A stretch of 64,000 bases of DNA, from the NCBI GenBank assembly GCA_965242785.1, contig CBDETA010000004.1, positions 1,178,001 to 1,242,000 of the forward strand, given 5' to 3'. Of the stretch, positions 57,048 to 64,000 are shown piece after piece. The translations under genes were made by a program, and so were the position numbers. Position 1 is the first letter of the stretch. The number at the start of each line of letters is the position of its first letter. The notes beneath the pieces were generated by a model, which made no database searches, was not told the origin of the DNA, and saw only the letters and a program-made list of their open reading frames with translations. The DNA comes from Maricaulis sp965242785 (lineage in GTDB: Bacteria > Pseudomonadota > Alphaproteobacteria > Caulobacterales > Maricaulaceae).

Positions 57048-57707
57048 TCAGCGATAGCGCCAGACCTTGGCCTGACGTACTTCCCGGTCCTCCAGGTCGC
57101 GGGTCACCGGCACCGTGTATTCCGCCAGTTTTTCCAGCCTGTCCCGGGGCAGGAAAGAGCGCCCCGGATCGCCGATCAGCACGGTTGCGCCACGGACATT
57201 GAGGGCCTCCAGCCAGCCGCCGATGAGGCGTGCCGGTTCAGCCTCGTAGAAGACATCGCCTGCCAGAACCACGTCCCAGCCATCATCCTGTCCCACCAGA
57301 TCTGCCAGGCGGGTCTCAAGCGTCACGCCATTGGCCGCGGCATTGGCCTTGATCGCCGCGATGGCGAAAGCATCCAGCTCGCAGGCTTCCACCTGCGCCG
57401 CGCCGGCTTTCATGGCCGCAATTCCGGACACCGCTCCGCCGGCCGCGAAGTCCAGCACACGCTTGCCGGCGACCAGGTCCGGATTGTCCAGGCTATAGCG
57501 CGCCAGAGCCTGACCGCCAGCCCAGGCAAAGGCCCAGAAGGGCGGCGGCAGGCCCATCTCGCCCAGCGCCTCTTCGGTGCGCTGCCAGATCTCGACGGTC
57601 TCGACGGCCAGGTGCAGCGGCACTTCCGGCACCAGGGGCGGAGCCATCAGCGCTGTGTGCTGACGGACAAATCCCTGCGGGTCGTCGAGAAAAGCGGGAT
57701 TGGCCAC
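57048..57707 (-). CDS. Class I methyltransferase (ETFB-lysine/PrmA-like)
   Basis: A 219-aa SAM-dependent methyltransferase resembling nicotinamide N-methyltransferase-like and ETF-beta/ribosomal protein lysine methyltransferases. PPPFWAFAWAGGQALARY precedes motif I (VLDFAAGGAVSGIAAMKAG); CELDAFAIAAIKANAAANG, then DVVLAGDVFYEAEPA matches the family's D-V-V-L-x-GD-VFY signature. GTG at 57707 with AAGGA six bases upstream is chosen; ATG codons further upstream overlap the divergent VOC gene. Divergent promoter shared with the VOC gene. Confidence 0.87.
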   Translation of the reverse strand: MANPAFLDDPQGFVRQHTALMAPPLVPEVPLHLAVETVEIWQRTEEALGEMGLPPPFWAFAWAGGQALARYSLDNPDLVAGKRVLDFAAGGAVSGIAAMKAGAAQVEACELDAFAIAAIKANAAANGVTLETRLADLVGQDDGWDVVLAGDVFYEAEPARLIGGWLEALNVRGATVLIGDPGRSFLPRDRLEKLAEYTVPVTRDLEDREVRQAKVWRYR

Positions 57708-57768
57708 GGTCGGTCCTTGGAAAGCGTGCTCAGGGGCCGATAGGCTGTGCAGCGCGAAGGAGCAAGCC

Positions 57769-58137
57769 ATGACCGCACGCATCACCGGAACCACATATGT
57801 GCTCGCCGTGCCCGATGTCACTGCCACGGCACGCTGGTGGATCGACAAGCTGGGGTTTGAAAGCTGGCTGGATGTCGAGGGCTGGGCCTTCCTGCGCCGC
57901 GATGCCTGTTATCTGCGCATCGGTGAATGCCCCGATGCCATTCCCCCGCGCGATCTGGGGGATCACCAGTTCTTCGCCTATGTCGAGCTGGATGATGTCG
58001 ACGCTTTCTTCGACGAGATCAGCGATCGCGGCGTCGTCCCGCTGTTCGCGCCGAAGGACCAGCCCTGGGGCATGCGGGAGATGGGGGTCGCCACGCCGGA
58101 CGGTCACCGCATCCTGTTTGCGACGGATATCGAATAG
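57769..58137 (+). CDS. VOC-family (glyoxalase/bleomycin resistance-like) protein
   Basis: A 122-aa vicinal oxygen chelate protein with two beta-alpha-beta repeats: TYVLAVPDVTATARWWIDKLGFESWLDVEGWAFLRRDACYLRIGEC then HQFFAYVELDDVDAFFDEISDRGV and REMGVATPDGHRILFATDIE. Substrate unknown. GAAGGAG precedes ATG at 57769. Divergent from the methyltransferase gene by 61 bp. Confidence 0.9.
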   Translation: MTARITGTTYVLAVPDVTATARWWIDKLGFESWLDVEGWAFLRRDACYLRIGECPDAIPPRDLGDHQFFAYVELDDVDAFFDEISDRGVVPLFAPKDQPWGMREMGVATPDGHRILFATDIE

Positions 58138-58140
58138 ACA

Positions 58141-58168
58141 AACGGCCGGACATGGCTGCCCGGCCGTT
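58141..58168. terminator. Bidirectional terminator-like hairpin
   Basis: AACGGCCGG / CCGGCCGTT 9-bp perfect stem between the convergent VOC and M16 genes; no long T run on either side. Confidence 0.7.
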
Positions 58169-58191
58169 CACCGTCATGCGCGATACGGAGC

Positions 58192-59613
58192 CTATTCGGC
58201 GCCCGGTTCGATGATCTCCGCATCGGCCAGCTGCGGCAGCGCCAGCACTTCCTCGCGGATCGTTTCCAGATCACCCACCAGCACCAGCGTCATCCGCTCC
58301 AGCGGCAGATAGCGCTGCGCCGTCTGCGAGATCGCCTCGTCCGACACCGCCAGGATGTGCGGCACATACTGGTCGAGATAATCCTGCGGCAGGCCGAACA
58401 GGTCGCGTGTCGAGACCTGACCGATCAGCCCGCCCGTCGAGGCATTCTGCAGGATGAAGATGCCGGCCAGCCAGTTGCGGATGCCCTGGGCTTCGTCGTG
58501 GGCGGGCGTCTCCGTGTGCATGCGCTCGATCTCGAAGAAGGTCTCGCGCAGGGCTGCGGCGGTGTCCGCTGCGGTCACATCGGCATTGAAGGTCCACAGC
58601 CCGCCATCCAGCATCCAGGTCGCGCCGGAGCCAGGCGAGTAGGTATAGCCCTTGTCTTCGCGCAGATTGCGGGTGAGGCGCGAGGTGAAGGAACCGCCCA
58701 GAAGCGCATTCATCACCGTGATGTTCGCCTCGTCCGGACTGCCCAGGCCGGCAATCGGAAAGCCCAGGCGCAGTGTCGTCTGCGGGGCGCCCGGCCGGTC
58801 GATCAGCATGACACGGGCCGATGAGACGGACGCCACAGCGGGATAGACATTGTCCGGCTCGCCGGCCGTCCAGGCCCCGAAAGCGTCGCGGATCGCCGCT
58901 TCCATGGCCGCTTCATCAAACCGTCCGGCCACATAAAGGCGCGAACGTCCGGCACCGAAATGCCCGGCATAGAAGCTGCGCACATCCTCCATCGTGTAGC
59001 TGCGCAGCTGGTCCTCGGTCGGCAGCGTGTTGCCGTAGGGATGGTCCGCGCCATACATCAGCCGGCGATAGGCCTCCGTGGCGATCGAGCCGGGCTGGGC
59101 CCGCGACACATCGACATCGCGCACCAGATTGGCGCGCACCCGGTCGAAGTCGCGCTCGTCCAGATTGGGCGCGGTCACCACGCTGGCCAGCAAGGCCACG
59201 GCGTCCGGCCCGTATTGCGACAGCACATTGGTCGACAGACCGGTTGTGTGGGTGCCCACGCCGACATTGATCGATCCGCCCATCGAGGCGATCGACCGGG
59301 CGAGCGCCTCCTTGGACAGGCCGCCGGCGCCTTCCTCCATCATCGCCGCCGTCAGATCGGCCAGCCAGGTCTGGCTGCCATCATCGATATTGCCGGCGCG
59401 CACCTGCAGCGAGATGTCCACGGTCGGCGCGAGGCCGAAGGGGATGAAGGTCACCTCCAGCCCGTTCTCCAGCGTGAAATGGCGGGTCTGCGGAAGCTCG
59501 AAGGCGACCGGCTCGCCGATCGGCGGTTGTTCATGCACCTGGGCCAGGGCCGTTGCCGGCAGGAGGGCCAGGCTGGCGGCGCTCAGGGCCGCACGGATGA
59601 GGGTCTTGCTCAT
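58192..59613 (-). CDS. M16 peptidase family, non-catalytic subunit (pair 2)
   Basis: A 473-aa exported protein, signal MSKTLIRAALSAASLALLPATALAQ. It has the M16 two-domain (LuxS-like) fold, with DNP/LDRPGAPQTTLRLGFPIAG and REDKGYTYSPGS in the C-terminal half. The zinc motif HxxEH is absent: the corresponding position reads WLADLTAAMMEEG. Such inactive subunits pair with a catalytic M16 protein, as in processing peptidases and PqqF/PqqG-like systems. It follows the catalytic gene at 59641 by 27 bp in one operon. Confidence 0.92.
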   Translation of the reverse strand: MSKTLIRAALSAASLALLPATALAQVHEQPPIGEPVAFELPQTRHFTLENGLEVTFIPFGLAPTVDISLQVRAGNIDDGSQTWLADLTAAMMEEGAGGLSKEALARSIASMGGSINVGVGTHTTGLSTNVLSQYGPDAVALLASVVTAPNLDERDFDRVRANLVRDVDVSRAQPGSIATEAYRRLMYGADHPYGNTLPTEDQLRSYTMEDVRSFYAGHFGAGRSRLYVAGRFDEAAMEAAIRDAFGAWTAGEPDNVYPAVASVSSARVMLIDRPGAPQTTLRLGFPIAGLGSPDEANITVMNALLGGSFTSRLTRNLREDKGYTYSPGSGATWMLDGGLWTFNADVTAADTAAALRETFFEIERMHTETPAHDEAQGIRNWLAGIFILQNASTGGLIGQVSTRDLFGLPQDYLDQYVPHILAVSDEAISQTAQRYLPLERMTLVLVGDLETIREEVLALPQLADAEIIEPGAE

Positions 59614-59640
59614 GGTCTCGATCCTTTCTTGCGGTCCTGA

Positions 59641-61068
59641 TTATTCTGCGTCCGCCGGGGCGGCATCATCATCGGCCAGCCGCACTTCCAGCACGGTCCG
59701 GTTTGTCGGACGCAGATATTCCTGCGCGGTCGCCATCACCAGATCCGGCGTGACGTCCTGGAAACCGTCCGTGATGCGGTTGATCCGGCTCGGATCGTCA
59801 TCGAACAGGGCGAAGGAGGCCAGAAGGTCGACCAGGCCGAAGCGCGTGGCGGTGTCGACCGTGCCGTAAAAGTCCGACAGCAGCTTGGTGCGGGCGCGTT
59901 CCAGGTCGGCTTCGGAGACCGGCCGGGTGCGGATCTCCTCCACCGTCGCGTCGATGGTCGTCATCACTTCGGAAATGGTGAACTCGCTGTCGTGGATCAG
60001 TCCCACCGTCCACAGCATCGGGCCGTTGTAGTTGAAGGCATTGCCCAGAAGATTGATGCCGCCGAACACACCGGAGGCATAGCCTTCCTCATTGACCACC
60101 GCCTGTGTCAGGCGGCTGTCATCGCCCTGGACCAGCAATTGGTCGATCAGGATCATGGCATAGTATTCCGGCGTCCCCCGCGGCGGCATGTGATAGCCCA
60201 CGGCCAGCGCCGGCTGGTTGGCCAGCGCATCCTCGCGCACGGCGAACTTCTCTTCTTCCTGGCGCGGTTCGGAGACATCGATCTCCGGCAGGGCTTCGCC
60301 CGGCTCGATATGGCCGAACAAGTCCTCGATCCAGCCCAGCGTCTCGCCCTTGTCGATATTGCCGGCGACCACGATCACCGCATTGTTGGGGGCGTAGAAC
60401 TGGTCGAAGAAGGCTTGGGCATCCTCCAGGCTGGCCGCGTCCAGATCGGTCAGGTCGCCGTAGAAATTGTGCGCATTGTGCCAGTTCTCGTTCGCTGCCA
60501 TCGGCAGGTCGATCCAGATCCAGCCGCCATAGGGCTGGTTGATCACATTGACGAAGACCTCGTTGCGCACGACCTCGCGCTGATTGTCCAGCTGGCCCTC
60601 GTCGAGGTCCGGATAGGCCATCCGGTCCGCTTCGGCCCATAGCACCGCCTGCAGGGCGTTGGACGGCACCACTTCGTAGTAATTGGTGAAGTCATAGCGG
60701 GTGGAGCCGTTGTTCACGCCGCCATTGCCGTAGATCAGCCCGTCAAAGGCGCCGTGCGGCAGGTTGCGCGAGCCCTGGAACATCAGGTGTTCGAACAGGT
60801 GGGCAAAGCCGGTACGCCCGCGCGGTTCATTGCGAAAGCCGACGCCGTAATAGACGGCCACGGTTGCGGTCGGCACGCTGTTGTCTTCCGACAGAACGAC
60901 GCGCAATCCGTTGTCGAGCCGGTGATAGCTGACATCGACCGTGAAATCGGTCGACTGGGCGGCCGGTGTCTCGCGCGCGGCCGTTACTTCGTCGGGCGTG
61001 TCGGCCGGCTGGCAGGCCGCCAGGGCCAGGGCGCCAATACCGGCCACCACAGCACTCAGATTTCGCAT
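59641..61068 (-). CDS. M16 zinc peptidase, catalytic lipoprotein (pair 2)
   Basis: A 475-aa exported lipoprotein (lipobox LAAC, Cys19). The inverted zinc motif HLFEH is at residues 90-94 in GRTGFAHLFEHLMFQGS, with the third ligand Glu in the downstream REVVRNEVFVN segment. Active insulinase-type protease or processing peptidase, probably periplasmic at a membrane. Partner: the inactive subunit encoded next. Preceded after 84 bp by the inactive subunit of pair 1. Confidence 0.93.
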   Translation of the reverse strand: MRNLSAVVAGIGALALAACQPADTPDEVTAARETPAAQSTDFTVDVSYHRLDNGLRVVLSEDNSVPTATVAVYYGVGFRNEPRGRTGFAHLFEHLMFQGSRNLPHGAFDGLIYGNGGVNNGSTRYDFTNYYEVVPSNALQAVLWAEADRMAYPDLDEGQLDNQREVVRNEVFVNVINQPYGGWIWIDLPMAANENWHNAHNFYGDLTDLDAASLEDAQAFFDQFYAPNNAVIVVAGNIDKGETLGWIEDLFGHIEPGEALPEIDVSEPRQEEEKFAVREDALANQPALAVGYHMPPRGTPEYYAMILIDQLLVQGDDSRLTQAVVNEEGYASGVFGGINLLGNAFNYNGPMLWTVGLIHDSEFTISEVMTTIDATVEEIRTRPVSEADLERARTKLLSDFYGTVDTATRFGLVDLLASFALFDDDPSRINRITDGFQDVTPDLVMATAQEYLRPTNRTVLEVRLADDDAAPADAE

Positions 61069-61152
61069 GGAACCCCCACTTTCGCTGAAATCAAAAGTCG
61101 GGTTGCATCAAAGACCCGCCCGCAGGGCCGGTCAAACCGTGATGGACAAGAT

Positions 61153-62601
61153 TTAATCTGTGACCGGGCGTTCGGACTCGCGAATGAAGGTGGCCTGGCT
61201 CAGCGCCGGGATCTGCCGGATGCCATCCTCGATGACCGCCAGATCCCCCACCACGACCAGCAGCATGCGGTCGCGGGCCATGTATTGCTGTACCACACGC
61301 ATGACGTCCTGGGCCGTCACGGCCCGGATATTGTCGTCATACTCGCTCATATGGCTGGGCGGCAGTCCGAACTCGTTCAGCATGCCGATCTGGGCCACCA
61401 GGCTGAAGCGCGAACCGATCGACAGGATGTTGCGGGCAATCATCCAGTTGGCGACGCCATCGATCTGCAGGGGCTGGAAACGGGCATAGTCGATGATGGT
61501 CAGAAGGTCGTGCAGGCTGCTGACGGTCTGGGCCTGGTCCAGATCATCGGCAAAGGTCCACATGCCGCCGCCACGCGTCCAGTTGATGAAGCTCTGCGGG
61601 TGATAGGAGGCGCCGGACTGGGCCAGCCGGCTCATCATCCAGCCGCCCACGGCCGTATCCATCACCTCGATGGCGGCGGCATCCGGCGAGGTGATCGGTC
61701 CGACCGGATAGGCCAGCAGGATGGTCGATTGCGGCGCGCCGGGCCGGTCGATCAGATGCACCACGCCGCTGGCCATCGGGATCGCCTCGATGCCTTGATC
61801 CGCCGGGCCGGCCGGCCAGTTACCGAAGTGTTCGCGTACGGCGGCTTCCATCGCCGCCGCATCGAACTGGCCGGTGATGTAGATACGCGTGCGCTGTGCC
61901 CCGAAATGATTGCGATAGAAGGTCCGGATCTGGTCCAGCGTATAGCCGTCCAGCTGGGCCTGCGTCGGGATGGTGTGGTGGAAAGGGTGGCCCTGGGGAT
62001 AGAGATGCCGGCCGGCCGCGCGTGAAGCGATGGCGCCGGGCTGCTGCAACCAGTTCTCCGCCATCTGCGAGATCGTGCTGCGCGCCGATGTCAGGCGGTC
62101 AGCCGGGAAATCTGGGCGCTGCACGACGTCTGCCAGCAGGGCAATGGCCTGGGGTCCCGCTTCCGACAGGACAAAGCTGGAATAGGTTGAGCGGTCAGTC
62201 AGCACGGAACCGTGCAGCGATCCGCCCATCTCGCCGAAGGCGCGCGCGATCTCGTCGACACTGCGTCCGGCCGAGCCGTGCAGCATCAGTTCCGTGGTCA
62301 GGTCCGACAGCCAGGTATCTTCGCCCTCGTCGATATTGCCGGCGCGCACCTCGACCCGGATATCCACCGTCGGGGTCATGCCCCAGTCAATGAAGGTGAC
62401 GTTCAGCCCGTTTTCCAGCTGCAGCGTCCAGTTGGGCGGCACCTGGAAACCCTCGGTCGGCGATTTCGGTGCCACGCGCGTGGGCAAATGGGCGTTGGGC
62501 GCCCGCTCTGGTTCCTGTGCCTGCGTGGCGGGCATGGCCGCAAAGGCGAGCAGGCCGGCGGTCAGTACAAGCCGGGAGGCCTGGCGGACAAGGCGGATCA
62601 T
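61153..62601 (-). CDS. M16 peptidase family, non-catalytic subunit (pair 1)
   Basis: A 482-aa exported protein (signal RQASRLVLTAGLLAFAAMPATQAQ). The HxxEH position reads WLSDLTTELMLHG, so zinc binding is lost. The rest retains the M16 fold (GHPFHHTIPTQAQLDGYTLDQIRTFY, LIDRPGAPQSTILLAYPVG). Its ATG overlaps the stop of the catalytic gene (ATGA), so the pair is co-translated. Closely similar in layout to the 58192 gene. Confidence 0.92.
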   Translation of the reverse strand: MIRLVRQASRLVLTAGLLAFAAMPATQAQEPERAPNAHLPTRVAPKSPTEGFQVPPNWTLQLENGLNVTFIDWGMTPTVDIRVEVRAGNIDEGEDTWLSDLTTELMLHGSAGRSVDEIARAFGEMGGSLHGSVLTDRSTYSSFVLSEAGPQAIALLADVVQRPDFPADRLTSARSTISQMAENWLQQPGAIASRAAGRHLYPQGHPFHHTIPTQAQLDGYTLDQIRTFYRNHFGAQRTRIYITGQFDAAAMEAAVREHFGNWPAGPADQGIEAIPMASGVVHLIDRPGAPQSTILLAYPVGPITSPDAAAIEVMDTAVGGWMMSRLAQSGASYHPQSFINWTRGGGMWTFADDLDQAQTVSSLHDLLTIIDYARFQPLQIDGVANWMIARNILSIGSRFSLVAQIGMLNEFGLPPSHMSEYDDNIRAVTAQDVMRVVQQYMARDRMLLVVVGDLAVIEDGIRQIPALSQATFIRESERPVTD

Positions 62602-64000
62602 TCGGCATTCTCCGTAGCGGCGCTGCCTGGCACGGCGAATACGACGGTACGGCGCTCTGGCGCCAGGTATTCCCGGGCGGTGGCCTGGATCAGTTCCGGC
62701 GTGACCTGGTCAAACCCGTCCTCGATCCGGTTGATCCGGGTCGGGTCATCATCAAACAGGGCGAAACTGGCCAGAAGATCGATGATGCCGTCGCGCATCG
62801 AGGCGTTGTCGACCGAGAGGTAGAATTCGACCAGGCGCTTGGCCCGCGCCCGGCGGATTTCGCCCGCATCAACGGGCTCATCCCGCAGCCGGGCGATCTC
62901 CGCCTCCAGCGCCGCCAGGACCTGTTGCGAGTCCAGGCTGTCATCATGGATCAGATTGAACTCCCACAGCATCGGGCCGTTATAGTTGTAGGCATTGCCC
63001 AGCACATGGATGCCGCCTGCCACGCCGCCGCCATAGCCATTGTCATCGGCGACCCGCTGGAAGCGGCCATCGCTGCCCGACACAAGGATGCTGTCGATCA
63101 CCGCCATGGCGTAGTATTCCGGCGAGCCGCGCTCGGGCATGTGATAGCCCACGGCGACGCCCGGCTGGGTCGCCTGCGGATAGGTGATCGATCGGCTGCG
63201 CTCGGCGGTCGGATACGCCTCGCTGACATCCAGGGGCGGCAGGGCCGGACCGCGCGGGATCGGACCGAACCAGTCGCGGATCAGCGCAGCCGTCTCCTCC
63301 AGCCGGAAGTCACCGGCGACCACCAGAACCGAATTGTTGGGCGTGTAATACTGCTCGAAGAAGGCCAGCGCGTCCGCCAGCGTCGCCGCGTCCAGATCCG
63401 CGAAATCGCCGTAGAAATTGTGCGAATTGTGCCAGTTCTCGAAGGCCGTCATGGGCAGGTCGATCATCGGCCAGCCCTGGTAGGGCTGGTTTTCGATGTT
63501 CAGGAAAATCTCGTTGCGCACCGTATTGCGATGCACGTCCAGCTGCTGCTGGGTCAGCACCGGCGCAGCCATCCGGTCCGCCTCGGCCCACAGCACGGTT
63601 TCCAGCCCGTTGGACGGAACCGAGCTGACATAGCGGGTGAAGTCGTGCCGGGTGTAGGCCGCTGAATAACCGCCGACCTGCGAGATGATGGCGTCAAAGC
63701 TTTCGCCCTGCCGGCGTTGCGAGCCGGCAAAATAGAGATGCTCGAACAGGTGGGCATAGCCGGTGCGGCCCTGCGGCTCACTGCGAAATCCGATGCCGAA
63801 ATAGACCCCGACGGTCACCGTCGGCACGCTCTCGTCCGGCGAAAGCACCACCCGCAGCCCGTTGTCCAGGGTCTCGTAGTGAATGGGCAATGAGAGGGGG
63901 GCGCCTTGCTCCGACTGGGTGGCCAGTGTGACCGGTGCCATGACCAGGGTCAGGAAAAACACCGCTGCCGCGCCGCAAAGCCTTGCCGCGCCAAATCCCG
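62598..64000 (-). CDS. M16 zinc peptidase, catalytic (pair 1), start beyond window
   Basis: The frame stays open to the right edge. A GTG at 63962 splits a signal-like stretch (GAARLCGAAAVFFLTLVMAPVTLA), so the true start lies past 64000. The catalytic motif HLFEH is in GRTGYAHLFEHLYFAGS, followed by the third-ligand Glu in NTVRNEIFLN. About 467 residues are visible, ending near the standard M16 length. It heads the four-gene M16 operon as seen here. Confidence 0.9.
   Translation of the reverse strand, partial: GFGAARLCGAAAVFFLTLVMAPVTLATQSEQGAPLSLPIHYETLDNGLRVVLSPDESVPTVTVGVYFGIGFRSEPQGRTGYAHLFEHLYFAGSQRRQGESFDAIISQVGGYSAAYTRHDFTRYVSSVPSNGLETVLWAEADRMAAPVLTQQQLDVHRNTVRNEIFLNIENQPYQGWPMIDLPMTAFENWHNSHNFYGDFADLDAATLADALAFFEQYYTPNNSVLVVAGDFRLEETAALIRDWFGPIPRGPALPPLDVSEAYPTAERSRSITYPQATQPGVAVGYHMPERGSPEYYAMAVIDSILVSGSDGRFQRVADDNGYGGGVAGGIHVLGNAYNYNGPMLWEFNLIHDDSLDSQQVLAALEAEIARLRDEPVDAGEIRRARAKRLVEFYLSVDNASMRDGIIDLLASFALFDDDPTRINRIEDGFDQVTPELIQATAREYLAPERRTVVFAVPGSAATENAE

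Noticed and set aside
63962..63962. GTG at 63962 as the start of the last M16 gene
   Set aside because: The frame stays open to the window edge and the upstream residues form the front of a signal peptide, so the start lies outside.

Overview
The window is a single GC-rich chromosomal segment (my estimate from reading is mid-60s % GC) of an aerobic Gram-negative alphaproteobacterium. The gene content (tol-pal followed by tilS-ftsH-folP, an alphaproteobacterial-type RpoH, PhaR, DUF2125 and FtsEX) and the short, tightly overlapped genes fit the Caulobacterales/Maricaulales (Hyphomonadaceae/Maricaulis-like) group. That assignment is inference from recognised proteins, not from a database search. 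I see no rRNA or tRNA gene, no CRISPR array, no insertion sequence and no phage. Coding density is high on both strands.

Layout. 1-7.1 kb: end of tolB, pal, cpoB, tilS, ftsH, a lipoprotein, folP and a guanidinium exporter (gdx), all on +. 7.1-12.2 kb: a minus-strand block with an M24 peptidase, a cupin protein, a TetR regulator, an unusual peroxiredoxin/2OG-oxygenase fusion and rluD. 12.4-18 kb: Tat-exported PhoD phosphatase, zinc alcohol dehydrogenase, then an HxlR regulator divergent from a nitronate monooxygenase-GST pair. 18-23.6 kb: folE, cysS, an IscU-like protein, yidD, thrS. 23.6-30 kb: surface-glycan genes (O-antigen ligase-like, GT2, GT39 with a frameshift, DPM-like GT2, a 4-TM protein) with HMG-CoA lyase among them. 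30-33.8 kb: orphan PemK/MazF-like protein, small proteins, and the PHA regulator phaR divergent from phaB. 33.8-41.2 kb: gloB, methyltransferase, hisC, DUF2125, plsC, YdcF, ftsX-ftsE. 41.2-48.7 kb: zinc-ribbon protein, tiny membrane proteins, two DUF481 outer-membrane paralogues bracketing an ECF sigma factor, its membrane partner and rpoH. 48.7-58.1 kb: lysoplasmalogenase-like protein, esterase, secreted trypsin-like protease with cysteine repeats, PhzF, thioredoxin-fold protein, ABC exporter, methyltransferase, VOC protein. 58.2-64 kb: four consecutive M16 peptidase genes forming two catalytic/non-catalytic pairs, the first running off the right edge.

What stands out is in the intergenic DNA. 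At least three families of structured palindromic repeats occur. One is a multi-hairpin element of about 170 bp (four copies, one short). Another is an element of about 120 bp with a perfect 26-bp-arm hairpin (two copies). In both, the stems differ between copies by changes that keep base pairing, which points to selection or a copying process acting on the folded structure. Three convergent gene pairs end on one shared CTAG that supplies both stop codons, and ftsE has no ATG/GTG/TTG start and probably begins at ATC. No complete novel multi-gene defence or metabolic system was recognised.
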